Assembly (NCBI GenBank): GCA_020080175.1
Contig: JAGHQL010000082.1
Location: 49,351 to 113,350 of the forward strand
DNA length: 64,000 nucleotides
Source of the DNA: Glutinoglossum americanum
Taxonomy: Eukaryota; Ascomycota; Geoglossomycetes; Geoglossales; Geoglossaceae
Direction: 5' to 3'
How positions within the stretch are numbered: position 1 is the stretch's first letter; every line of letters starts with the position of its first letter. Shown here piece by piece: positions 13,042 through 24,242 of this stretch. Position numbers and translations under genes: made by a program. Below the pieces are notes generated by a model that ran no database searches, had not been told where the DNA came from, and saw nothing but the letters and a program-made list of their open reading frames with translations.

Positions 13042-14975
13042 ATGGTGTCCTCTTACCGCACTGAAACTTCGCCATTGCTTGGAGAGCAAGGTGGTGGGAA
13101 ATATCCAGAAACGAAAATCAAGGAGGAGCATAGCGAAGGGGTGTTGTATGCTTCAAATTCTTTTAGAGTTGATTCAACGAACCCCCGCCTTCGGCGGATT
13201 CCCATGCTTGCTTGCTTAAGTGTCTTGGTCTACGAAGGGGATTTCTTCATAAGGTCTGTTTTCCTTTGATTACATATATTGAATTAGGACCGACTGGCTG
13301 ATTGGCCGCGTATACTAGACACATTCCCATGGTGGGCCAGAACCACATGTATATTCCTGTCAAGAAACAAACTCGCTGATTTGTTTGGCTTTATAGATGC
13401 GGTTAATTGAATCAATGCTCTGTGTTGATTACTATGAGGCACATGATAGATCGGTCATAGACCTATATGGTCGAAAGATTCCAGAGGGGCTTTGCAAAGT
13501 GGACGTCATCCAGGTGGAGGTTGGAAGAATGGCCGGCCTGGTTATGTTTTACTTTATGCTGGCAGGTTTGATCGGTACTCTTCCCCTTGGGCATGTGGCA
13601 GATACGAAAGGACGGAAGTGGGTCATGTTCGCCAACACGCTGACGTGGGTATTCTTGGGAGCTTTGCAATTGTTTATATGTATGGGAACATTAAAGGTAA
13701 ACCCACAGCCTATAAGGGAAGCGTATTGACCACAATAGACCTCACCTATCCGCTGCTGCCAATATGGACAGTTTATTTTTCTGGAGCGTTTGCGCTTATA
13801 GGCGGAAACTTTGACTTCGGCCTTGCTATACTATTCTCGTCGGTAGCGGATGTTGTGCACTCGGACGCCCAGAGGACAACCCTCTTCTTCTTGATCTCTT
13901 CAATGTCGTACGTCTCCCAGGCAATTTGCGCTCCGATCGGCGGGTGGCTCCTTGATTTGGACGGCCAAGGGGGAACTCCTTGGGTGCCTTACATGATAGG
14001 CATAAGCTGTGAAGTCGGATTGGCAATATTAATTGCATTGGTTTATCCGGAGACTCTGGCGAAACATCCGATCTCCCAACAAAATAACCCCTGTTGCTGT
14101 GAGAACCTAGAGGAACAAAATATGTTCTTTAGAACTAGGGAACTCCTATCGCAAGCGGTGCATCGCAAGTGGAAAGGATTGGTGGATTGTGTGCGGGGGA
14201 TAGGGGTAACCTCTATGTTTGTGCTCGGACTAGTGATGTTATTTGTTACTATTGGAACAAAGGCATGTGATTGGTACGGACTGGTGCAATACGCAACTAT
14301 GAAGCTTGGGTGGAAATACTCTCAGGTCATAGGTTTTTTCTCCTCTGCCTAGGAAGTTCTATACTGACGCTTTGTTGTAGTCGACACTCTCATTGTCTGT
14401 CCAAGCTATCGTCAATGTATTGAACTTTACAGCATTCATACCTCTCCTTACCCGTCTCGGAGCGAGGAAGCTTTCCGGCTCGCGGGGTGCCAACTTGGCA
14501 ATCATGGCGGCTAGCACGGTGCTGCTTTTCGTGGGGATCACAGCTGTTGGGCTAAGCTGGAACACCGTGACATTCCTAGGAGGTACCTAGGACCTACGTT
14601 TTACTACAAAGCCAATCTAGCAACTAACAAGTCCAGGAGTCGTGATCTATTCATTAGGCGAGGGCCTGCCGATAACGATTCAGGGGTACATTATCTCTGC
14701 GGTGGATAATTCGAAGGTAGCCCGTGTCCTCTCAATAATGTCCACGGCCAAGACGGTTGGAAAGATGCTTGCTTCGGTCTCCTACTCAAAGGTCTTGTCA
14801 TGGGGGGTGCGAACTAACATCGATTTGCTTATTGGTTTGCCGTGTTTTGCGGCTGCGGTGAGTTTGCCGATATAAGATATCAAACTAGAAGAAAATGGTA
14901 CTAATTGTCATGGAATAGGCATTGTTTGTCTTAACTGGTCTTTGCATCATCGTGCATATATTCTGGTTGTCATAG
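13042..14975 (+). CDS. major facilitator superfamily transporter
   Basis: Seven exons (13042-13253, 13319-13331, 13397-13679, 13739-14325, 14381-14582, 14637-14857, 14919-14975) give 524 aa, a normal length for a 12-helix MFS carrier. The N-terminus is cytosolic with TETSPLLG, as in many fungal DHA1-like or TetA-like MFS proteins. Motif A between helices 2 and 3 reads GHVADTKGRKWVMF. Helix-like segments follow, such as WTVYFSGAFALIGG and a last helix ending in FWLS. A 13-nt second exon is needed to restore the FFIRHIPMMRLIES sequence before the conserved CxxYY region. The start is the ATG at 13042; the upstream in-frame TTG is not used. The substrate cannot be read from sequence. The splice site at 14325/14381 is the least certain. 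Confidence 0.82.
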
Positions 14976-15437
14976 TTCTGGCAATGGCAAAGGCAACAGC
15001 AAGTCGAAATGGCGCAGGGTATGAGAGCTGAGGCATCCTGAAGTGAATAGGCTCACGCCCAGGGCCTATGACCGCCGCTCTATAAAAGATGCTCACCTTT
15101 CGGCTTTCTAAGCATTTGTAGTTTTGGGATTGCAGTATGGAATTGGCGTACCCTAATACCGGCTACTTAATGCCCGGTATTGGGCTTAGTTTTTGAGCGC
15201 TGAGAAATACAACCAATTAATGCTAGGTTCCGATCCCTGAAGTGAAAATTGAAGGGTCTAGGGGTGGCGACAACTGGGCTTTTAGTTCGATATTTTGTTT
15301 GCTATTTTGCGCCGTGTCCATTCATAGCCGTATCTGATCTAAGCTGTCTGTGGTATCTACGGACCTAAGGGGGGAAAAGGTATCTGGAGGAATCTATAAA
15401 ATTGGAACCAAGAGGTCGGAGCCGGTCCATCTACTCA
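14976..15437. other. convergent 3' intergenic region
   Basis: The 462 bp lie between the stop codons of the MFS gene and GUA1. No coding signal was seen; it should hold both 3' UTRs and terminators. Confidence 0.5.
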
Positions 15438-17177
15438 TCATTCCATCTCAATGGTTCCAGGAGGTTTGCTTGTTACTATCCCCGTATTAATTACTAATCG
15501 TTAAAGGAGAGTAGGAGGCGCCTGGAAATACCCACCATCGTAAACCACGCGGCAAACTCCATTTACTTCATTGACGATCCGTCTACTAACCCTCTTCAAG
15601 AACTGTCCATCAAACGGAAACCAATCCGCCGTCATAAAATCAGACGTCTCCACCGCCCTAAGCGCAATAATCTGTTCATGCACCCTCTTATCGCCCATTA
15701 CCCCCACAGCTTTCACAGGCAGCAGGGCCACGAATGCCTGACTAACCTGTCGATATAGCCCCGCGGCTTTGATTTCCTCAATGAAGATGTGATCTGCGTG
15801 TCGAGCGATAGCGACTTGTTCCGGAGTGACCTCGCCGAGGATGCGGATGGCGATTCCGGGACCAGGGAAAGGGTGCCGCCAGACGAGGTCTTCGGGGATG
15901 CCTAGGTTTGTGCCGAGGGCGCGGACTTCATCTTTGAAGAGTTCGCGAAGAGGTTCGATGAGTTTTAGGTGCATTCCTGATAGGAGGCCACCAACGTTGT
16001 GGTGGGTCTTGATTGTTTGACTGGGCCCCTTGAAGGAGATGCTCTCGATGACGTCTGGGTATAGTGTGCCCTGGAGTAACCATTCGATATCGCCCTCGTT
16101 CGGCGAGCCAGCGGCTGCCGCTGCAATACCTTTTGCCGTCTCTTGGAACACTTCAATAAAGGTATTTCCGATTATCTTCCGCTTTTTTTCCGGGTCGGAG
16201 ACTCCTTTTAGCAAGCCGAGAAACCGCTCGCTTGAGTCGACAACAGTGAGGTTGATGCCTAGATGTTTTGTCAAAGTCTCATGCACGATTTTGCATTCAT
16301 CCAGACGCATAACCCCATTGTCGACCAGCACAGCGTGAAACCGGTCTCCGATAGCCTCCTTCATCAACTTGGCCGCTACCGTCGAATCAACGCCGCCACT
16401 GACTGCCCCGATGACTTGCCCTTTGTCTCCCACCATTGCGCGTATTCTTAGTATCTCTTGGTCCGCAAATTCCTCCATCGTCCAGTGTTGTTTCGCCTTG
16501 CAGATTGTTACTGCAAAGTTCTCTAGGATCTTCTTCCCTCCGGGTTTTGTGACTTCTGGATGGAACTGGATGCCGTAATATGGCTTGGACTCGTGAGCAA
16601 TGCCGGCGAAGGGGGCGTTGGAGGTTGTAGCGATCGTCGTGAAGGAAGATGGGAGATGAGAGAGTTTGTCGCCATGCGACATTAAGACTTCTATATCATC
16701 TTCTAAACCCCGGAACAGGGCGTTCACATGTGATTCCTTCTCTCCATGCCAGTCGACTTTCAGTGTTACGTACCCATATTCCCTCTTCTCGCCTACAAGA
16801 ACGTTCTTGCCATAATGCCACGCGATCTCCTGCATGCCATAGCATATCCCTAGCAAAGGCACCCCCAAGTCGAATACTGCGGGGTCTACGTGTGGTGCAT
16901 CTTCAGCGTAAACCGAATAAGGACCCCCGGACAAGATAACGCCCTTAGGTTTCCACGAGAGGTCGGCTAGCTTCTGGGTGCATGGAAGCATCTCGGAATA
17001 TATATTCAACTCTCGAAGCCGGCGGATGATAAGGTGTGAATACTGGGATCCAAAGTCCAACACAAGAATTGTATCGAAGGTCTATGAATAAAGTTAGAAC
17101 TAGAGTAGTCTGAAAATTAATATATTGGCAATAATCACCTCTTGAGGGCCCGCCATGGTCACATCGCTGGTATCCAT
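15438..17177 (-). CDS. GUA1: GMP synthase (glutamine-hydrolysing)
   Basis: Three exons (17139-17177, 17081-15536, 15475-15438) give 540 aa. The enzyme amidates XMP to GMP, the last step of guanine nucleotide synthesis, in the cytosol. The class I amidotransferase domain shows [11 protein letters not shown], the nucleophile elbow GICYGMQ (Cys near residue 93) and QFHPEV. The ATP-pyrophosphatase domain has the PP-loop [10 protein letters not shown] and then the C-terminal dimerisation part with [15 protein letters not shown]. The first exon encodes only 13 residues. A 60-nt intron near the end must be removed to give the conserved tail [14 protein letters not shown]; without splicing the frame ends at 15501 with an atypical tail. 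It diverges from VPS15. Confidence 0.95.
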
Positions 17178-17650
17178 GGTGATAAAATCGCAGCAATTCA
17201 ATGCGAACGAATTGAGCAAAAGAGATTAAGAGGGGCAGAACAGAGGATCTATTGGAACATTTAGTTAGTAAAGCAAAGGTAATCGACCATACAGCGCCTA
17301 CTTCTCTAAGAAAATCCTACATACACTAGAAATATTTGTTGTTTTGGTGTTTTGTGCGAAGACAAGAATTTAGCGACTCCGAAATACGCTTGGTTTCGCC
17401 TCGGCATAGATGTCCTACTTAAGCTTCTCTTCGCTAAGTCTTGGTTAAGCTAGACCGCTCAAGAATTTCTTTGGGTCCGACTCAACTTGTCACCCTCGCT
17501 TATGATAGTCATCCGCCACATTCACACTCCTGACATCGAAAGCATCAAAGTGTCTTACGACAAACACGGTGCATCTTACTTAATGCGCACCGATGCATGT
17601 TCCTTGCGTGTTAGTGAGAATTTTTTGGTGACGGCGCCATCACCGCAACC
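17178..17650. promoter_or_regulatory. divergent promoter region GUA1 / VPS15
   Basis: These 473 bp separate the start codons of two divergent genes and must hold both promoters. No individual factor site is called. The stretch contains no convincing ORF. Confidence 0.5.
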
Positions 17651-20600
17651 ATGGGTCAAGGCTACTCTCTTACCACACTGTCTGCGGGATCTGCAGGCAT
17701 TGATGTGCCTGAACTGTCGGATCTCACCTACGAGAGATCTTTGGGAACGGCCCGATTTATGAAGTCTATCCGAGCTCGCCATAATGATGGCCTGGTGTTT
17801 GTGAAGGTGGTTATGAAGCCCTACTCTAGTATGGAGCTTGACAAATATGTTCGGGAGATTCTACGTAAGTCATATTAAAGTGATTGAGGAGCTTTTGAAA
17901 GTTACTAATAGGTTGCTTAGGTGAACGAAAGGCCCTGGTGGACGTTCCAAATGCACTAGGGTACCAAAGAGTCATCGAGACTGGTACAAATGGGTATTTG
18001 GTTAGGCAATACCTCTATAGCTCGCTCTATGATCGGATGAGGTAACGTTGCCTACATCCTTCTGTAGCGGGTTGCTGATAATATGCCCAGTACTCGACCT
18101 TTTTTGGAGGATATAGAGAAAAAGTGGCTATCCTTCCAACTCCTTTGTGCGCTTCGAGACTGTCACGCTCGCGATATTTTCCATGGTGACATAAAGACTG
18201 AAAATATACTCGTCACATCCTGGAATTGGCTTTACTTGTCCGATTTCTCTTCTTCTTTTAAGCCTACATACTTACCGGAAGACAACCCAGCGGACTTCTC
18301 ATATTATTTTGACACCTCTGGTCGACGTACGTGCTATCTGGCTCCTGACCGGTTCTTGGTTGCAGGCGAACAAGTTGAAGGGAAAGGGGGAGTTAACTGG
18401 GCAATGGATGTGTTTAGCGCAGGTTGTGTGATTGCGGAACTCTTTCTGGAAACACCGATATTTTCCCTTAGTCAACTCTATAAGTACCGAAAGGGAGAGT
18501 ATGACCCTATGCACGCACACCTGAGTAGGATTGAGGATGGTGATATCAGAGAGCTTGTGGCGCATATGATCTCGGTGGAGCCAGAGAAACGGCACTCAGC
18601 GGATGACTACTTGAAGTTTTGGCGCCGAAAAGCTTTCCCGGAATATTTCTATAGCTTTCTTCACCAATACATGGGACACATCACAGATCCTTCTTCGGGC
18701 CGCGCAGCAATTACTGGACAATCGACGAATCTAGGGGAAGGTGATGACAGAATCGATCGAATATATTTCGATTTTGACAAGATATCTTATTTTCTTGGCT
18801 ACGAGGACGGAGTGGCGCCAACAAGCGAGCAACCTGTCAATAGTGGACTCGCTCTTGATCTTTTCCCTGTTCACTTGGATATTCCGAACAACCAACACCA
18901 GGCAACGGCTGTGGGTAGAAAACATGCTGATGACGGCACTCTTATTTTTCTCACGCTCGTTGTGTCCTCGCTGAGAAACACGGCACGGGCAACAGCCAGA
19001 TTACGAGCATGCGATATTCTATTGGCTTTTGCAGAGAGAATTACGGATGAGGCCAAACTCGATCGTGTCTTGCCATATGTGATGACACTCCTTAATGACA
19101 AAGCAGAGATTGTCCAGGTTGCAGCTGTCCGCACGTTAACACAACTGGTGCGCAGCTACGCCCTTTAAGTGGTGTCGTTTTGCTGATAGGCTGGTACAGA
19201 TGGACATGGTGACTGTTGTCTCACCCGTAAACGCTTACGTTTTTCCAGAGTACATACTCCCAAGACTGGAACATCTCGTATCTAGTCCAAGCCCGTTCGT
19301 TAGAGCTACATTTGCCTCTTGTCTAGCATCCTTGGCCAATACAGCCTCCCATTTTCTCGATATGGTGCAAGCATTAAGAGCAGATGGCTCTCTTCCTACA
19401 GCTGACCCTGAAGCTGAAAGTGGGATTGACACAGACTCTGCGTATCAGACGCTGTTTGATGTTGCTCGAAGCGACCTGGTTGCTTATTTTGAGACTCAGA
19501 CTAAGGCTTTCCTTACCGACGTAGACTCGTCAGTACGGCGTGCCTTTCTAGGGTCAGTTTCAAGACTGTGTGCGTTCTTCGGCAGTCCCAAAGCAAACGA
19601 CGTAGTTCTCAGCCACCTGAACACGTACCTCAATGACAAGGACTGGATGCTCAAATGTGCGTTCTTCGAGACGATCATCGGAGTTGCAACATACGTCGGT
19701 GGAATAAGCTTGGAGGAGTTTATCATGCCATTAATGGTTCAAGCCTTAACTGACCCTGAAGAATTTGTGGTCGAGAAGGTCATCCGTTCTCTCGCTATCA
19801 TGACCGAACTTGGGCTGTTTCAACGATCGAAGGTTTGGGAGCTTATAGATGTCGTCGGTCGTTTTACGATGCATCCAAATATATGGATACGCGAAGCTGC
19901 TGCATCTTTTATATCCTCGACTACAACTTACCTATCTCCCGCGGACGTTCATTGTATTATTACGCCCCTAGTACGGCCATACCTGAAATTTTCGGCTAGG
20001 GATTATACCGAATTGAGCTTCCTTGATGCTCTCAAGAAACCTTTGTCCCGCGCGGTATACGACATGGCCGTATCATGGGCCAACAAGGTCGAAAACGGTA
20101 TTTTCTGGGAACCTATCCAATCACACCGTACTTTCTCTTTCGGTTCATCAAATACCTCATTGCCGATAATATCTGCAAAGGGTCTCGGAAGCCTTGCCTT
20201 CGCTCGTGTTCCCAAGAACGACGAAGATGAGCAATGGCTCACCAAGCTGCGTAATATAGGGATGGGCCCTGATGACGAGTGGAAGTTGCTTGCTTTGCGA
20301 GAATATATCTGGCGGATGGCACCCTCGAAACCTAAAGAAGGATCTGGGAATACTCATCTGAACAATGTTATCAATCTTAAGCAACTGGGTATTACCCCTT
20401 TGCTGATTTTCTTCGATGAAAATCAACAGCTATTCGACAAGCCTGTCCCCCAGCAGGATATCGAACCGAACGATGTCAATAAGGGACCGCACACTATCGC
20501 TGATGCCCTGCTCGATGCTTCGATGACAATTGATGATTCGATTGTGAGGCGGAAAAAGCCTCACCCCAGTAATGGAAAAGGTGCCTCTGCCAGGCCATTG

Positions 20601-22520
20601 CGAGGTGGCACATTTGGCTCGCGATCTCTCAAGTCACCAACATCGTCGCCCCTTTCAGCGACGCCTGTTGAACCACGCGATCCCTCAGCTCAAACATCTG
20701 ATGTTGAAGCGAGGGGTAGAGTCCGTGATATCCCAAGAGTTGTCCTCAACGGGGGAGGTAGCAGTGGCGAGGCGTCTCCTTCAAGCAATTCGGTTAATGA
20801 AAGGATGCCAGTTGCGAATGATCATAATATACGTCACAAGAATAGTGCGGTTAACCTGTTGAATCGAGCTGACTCCTCGAAAGCATATGCTGAAACCGGT
20901 ACTACCTCAGCGAATGCTTTTGGAAAGGTTGAAGGTCCATTTGCGAGAGGATTTACGCTACCTCCGCCTTTAGCAATGGCTCCGGGCCATGATGGGACAC
21001 GATCTCCTCCGATCCGGTTCCGAGCGGCTCATTCATACGAGGGCAATGACCCCAATGTCCTTAAGTTGCTTGACTCCCTGTATCTTGAAAATTATCCAAG
21101 GGACGTTATTGAATTCGGTCCTCTAGTAACTCCCATTCGCCAACGGCAACCTATCAAAAAGAGCAGCGGTCAGGCATTGGACAAGCCCTGGAGACCTGAG
21201 GGCAACCTTATTGCAATGTTTGCAGAGCATACAGCCGCTGTCAATCGTGTGGTGGTTGCATCAGATCAAGCATTTTTCATAACGGGTTCGGACGATGGAA
21301 CGGTAAAGGTGTGGGACACAGCAAGGCTGGAGAGAAATGTCTCGCACCGTTCACGGCAGACGCACAGGCATTCTTCTGGTGCGAAAGTTAAGAGCCTTTG
21401 CTTCGTTGAGAGCACACACTCATTTGTGAGCTCAGCCACTGATGGCAGCGTCCAAGTTGTGAAGGTACATTATGGCCCCAGCGCAGGAGCCATGAAGTAC
21501 GGAAAGCTCAAGGTGATGAGAGAATATCAGCTTCCTAAGGGAGAATTTGCTGTGTGGTCGGAACATTTTAAGGCAGACTCTCACTCCGTGCTTCTATTGG
21601 CTACAAATACTTCACGTATATTGGCTCTTGATTTGAAAGGAATGACGGTCCTCTACACCTTTGAGAATCCTGTCCATCACGGGACGCCGACTTGCTTTTG
21701 TATTGACAAAAAGCATACTTGGCTATTGCTCGGCACTTCACATGGCGTCCTGGATTTGTGGGATCTGCGGTTTCGAGTCCGTCTGAAAGCATGGGGTCTT
21801 CCGGGCGCGACTCCAATACACCGCCTACGTATTCACCCTTTGAAGGGTAGGGATAAATTCGTTTGTGTAGCTGGCGGTAGCGGACAAGGGGAGATAACCG
21901 TATGGGATATTGAAAAGACTCAGTGTCGGGAGGTGTACCGTGCGGGGGGTAGCAAAGATAGCTGGAAGGGATATGAGCCATGGAAAGTTGACGAGGAGAG
22001 GCCGGAAGGTATGCTTGGCAGGTTCGCCACCGCCCTAGAGCCCAGTGGAAATGGTAGTGTCGACCGGGGGGTTAGGGCCCTCGCAGTGGGTGTGGATAGC
22101 CCGGAAGACGGGCGTGACTCTCGCTATGGATTCTTTATCACAGGTGGCTCAGATCGAAAGATTCGATTCTGGGATCTTACTCACGTTGAAGCCTCACTGG
22201 TGGTCAGCGGCCTAGATGCAGATGATGCAAAGCCAACTTTCACTTCGTCGCACCCCACCCCCTTACTCACTCTCAATACTGAGCGACTACCACAACCAGG
22301 ACCCACAGCCCCAAATGCTGGTGCTGGCATTAGGACAGCATCGAATACGTCCGCAAGAAGAGGTAGTGGAAAGCCCCCTAGATCAACAGTGATCTCTCTC
22401 CAGCAACAGCAGTTGCTTAAGTCACATCTAGACTCTATACTTGACGTTGCACTATTGGTGGTTCCTTATGGGATGACAGTATCTGTGGATCGGTCTGGGG
22501 TAATTTATGTGTTTCAGTGA
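17651..22520 (+). CDS. VPS15: Vps15-type protein kinase, PI3K regulatory subunit
   Basis: Four exons (17651-17864, 17921-18041, 18091-19147, 19200-22520) give 1570 aa. Vps15 anchors and activates the Vps34 phosphatidylinositol 3-kinase in endosome/vacuole sorting and autophagy. The protein begins MGQGYSL, so Gly2 is a likely N-myristoylation site. The kinase domain lacks an ordinary glycine-rich loop, as usual in this family; its catalytic loop is HGDIKTENILV near residue 142, and DFS takes the place of DFG near 162. Helical HEAT-type repeats follow (for example LAFAERITDEAKL and SFISSTTTYLSP). After a disordered Ser/Pro-rich linker comes a WD40 propeller from about residue 1130, with SDDGTVKVWD and GGSDRKIRFWDL. 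It is slightly longer than yeast Vps15, mainly through the linker. Confidence 0.96.
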
Positions 22521-22789
22521 GCGGGATGGCGTTGGGGGTGCTTCTGAAATTTATAGAGGACTTGTAACATAACTAGAGCATGAAGTAATTCTCTTGCCAT
22601 TTTGGCATTTAGAGTATGCAACAATATATGTGGAGAAATCGGCTGAAACGGAAGGGTCTAAACCAGATATACAAAGATTTTGAGCCTCAATGCATAACCC
22701 CCACACATTCTACTTTAAAATCCGACAACACCAAGTACTCAGCAACGCATGCTCGACCCGCACGTCCCGGGTAAAGGTAAATCGTGACC

Positions 22790-23872
22790 ATGAGATTAAC
22801 GGCCGAGCTCATCCAATCCTCGCTCTCCTACCTCAACCCGCTCAAGGAACGAGAGCTAGATCTCAGAGGTGCGTTTCCCACTGGAAAGAATAGGTACTAC
22901 ACTTTGAGGCGAGCTTCGTTGATTCAATGATCCCGAGAACTTCCAGGCCATAAGATACCGGCGATTGAGAACTTGGGTGTTGCGAAGGTGAAGAGATAGT
23001 TTGCTTGTTATTTTCGGATTTTTGATAAATGCGGATATGTCCGTTTTATGATATATAACTGACGTCCTTTTGGCTTTTGCACGACGATAGGATCAAGATG
23101 CTATCGACTTCACCGACAACGATATACAGCATCTAGGCAATTTCCCACTGTCCCCGCGTCTGCGGACCCTCCTGCTGGCACGTAACCGCATCTCTAGTAT
23201 TCAGCCTACTCTGGCAAACTCGATACCACACCTCGCGACTCTCGTTCTGACGGCGAATAACCTTGCCGAACTCGCAGATCTAGATGCTCTTGCGGGGTTA
23301 CGGAGGCTTACGCATTTGGTGCTTATGGAGAATCCGGTTACTAGGCGGGAGGTGGGTTTTGGCTTTTTTTATAGGCTATAGAAAAGACTTGAGGGTTAAT
23401 TCCGTGGTGTTGGGGATCGTAGCATTACCGATATTGGGTGATCTGGCGCTGCCCATCCGTACGCTTCTTTGACTTCCAGAAAGTAAAAGATTCAGAGCGC
23501 GAGAAGGCTGCAGAACTATTCGGAACTGCCCTGAGCCCATCCCCTTTAGCATCTAAGGTATATATATCCCCTAATCTCACCCCTTTTTTCTCTACGGCTC
23601 CGCAACTCTACATGGCCTAATCACTAACCACCGATCCCCAGATCATGGGCGTCAAATCGCGTACTTTCGACGTCGGCGGTGTTCTGCCCGGAGCGTCAGG
23701 CAAAGCCGATAAGCAATACCGCGTGAAACTCACTGACAAGGAGAAGAAAAATGTCGAGCAGATGATTCGGAACGCAAAGTCGCTCCAGGAGATCACGCGG
23801 CTGGAGAAGGAGCTTAATGAGGGACGGATCCCCGCGGGTGCAATAGTGGGTGATGATGCTATGGAAGAGTGA
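22790..23872 (+). CDS. LEA1: U2 snRNP A' protein (Lea1), leucine-rich repeat
   Basis: Five exons (22790-22868, 22947-22987, 23091-23351, 23423-23557, 23642-23872) give 248 aa. U2A'/Lea1 pairs with U2B'' on stem-loop IV of U2 snRNA in the spliceosome. The N-terminus MRLTAELIQSSLSYLNP is the family signature. Leucine-rich repeats follow (RTLLLARNRISSI, HLATLVLTANNL, LTHLVLMENPVT) and then the cap YRYWVIWRCPSVRFFDFQKV. The C-terminal basic helix resembles other fungal members. Introns are 78, 103, 71 and 84 nt. It ends convergent with the CLC gene. The identification is firm from the ordered repeats and the cap. Confidence 0.94.
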
Positions 23873-24242
23873 AGGGCCTGTTTTTTCGCCATGTTTGGGA
23901 TATATAGGCGCTTTTAAAATGTCGTATCGCATGAAAAATGCCCCTCGCCTTATATGCATTCATTACTTCCCCTTCAATCCTTTGCTGCGGCGGCATGTTC
24001 AATGGGTTCTGGCATAGGGCTCACTGACTAGCTGCAATTTAAGGAGGCAGAGGTAGGAGGGCGAGGAACTGGTATCCAGCTTCAGTGCCCACTGTGGAAC
24101 ACTTTGCTCAGAGCGAGGCTGTGACCATAAATGGTATTGCTACTTAGATATCTACGCCTGATGTATGCGCGAAAACGAAAGGCCAATATCGCAAACCTGG
24201 CAATATCCGTACATGCGCATGTTGGGCCACGAAACAAGAATT
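23873..24242. other. convergent 3' intergenic region
   Basis: The 370 bp lie between the stop codons of LEA1 and the CLC gene. Nothing beyond probable 3' UTRs was recognised. Confidence 0.5.
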
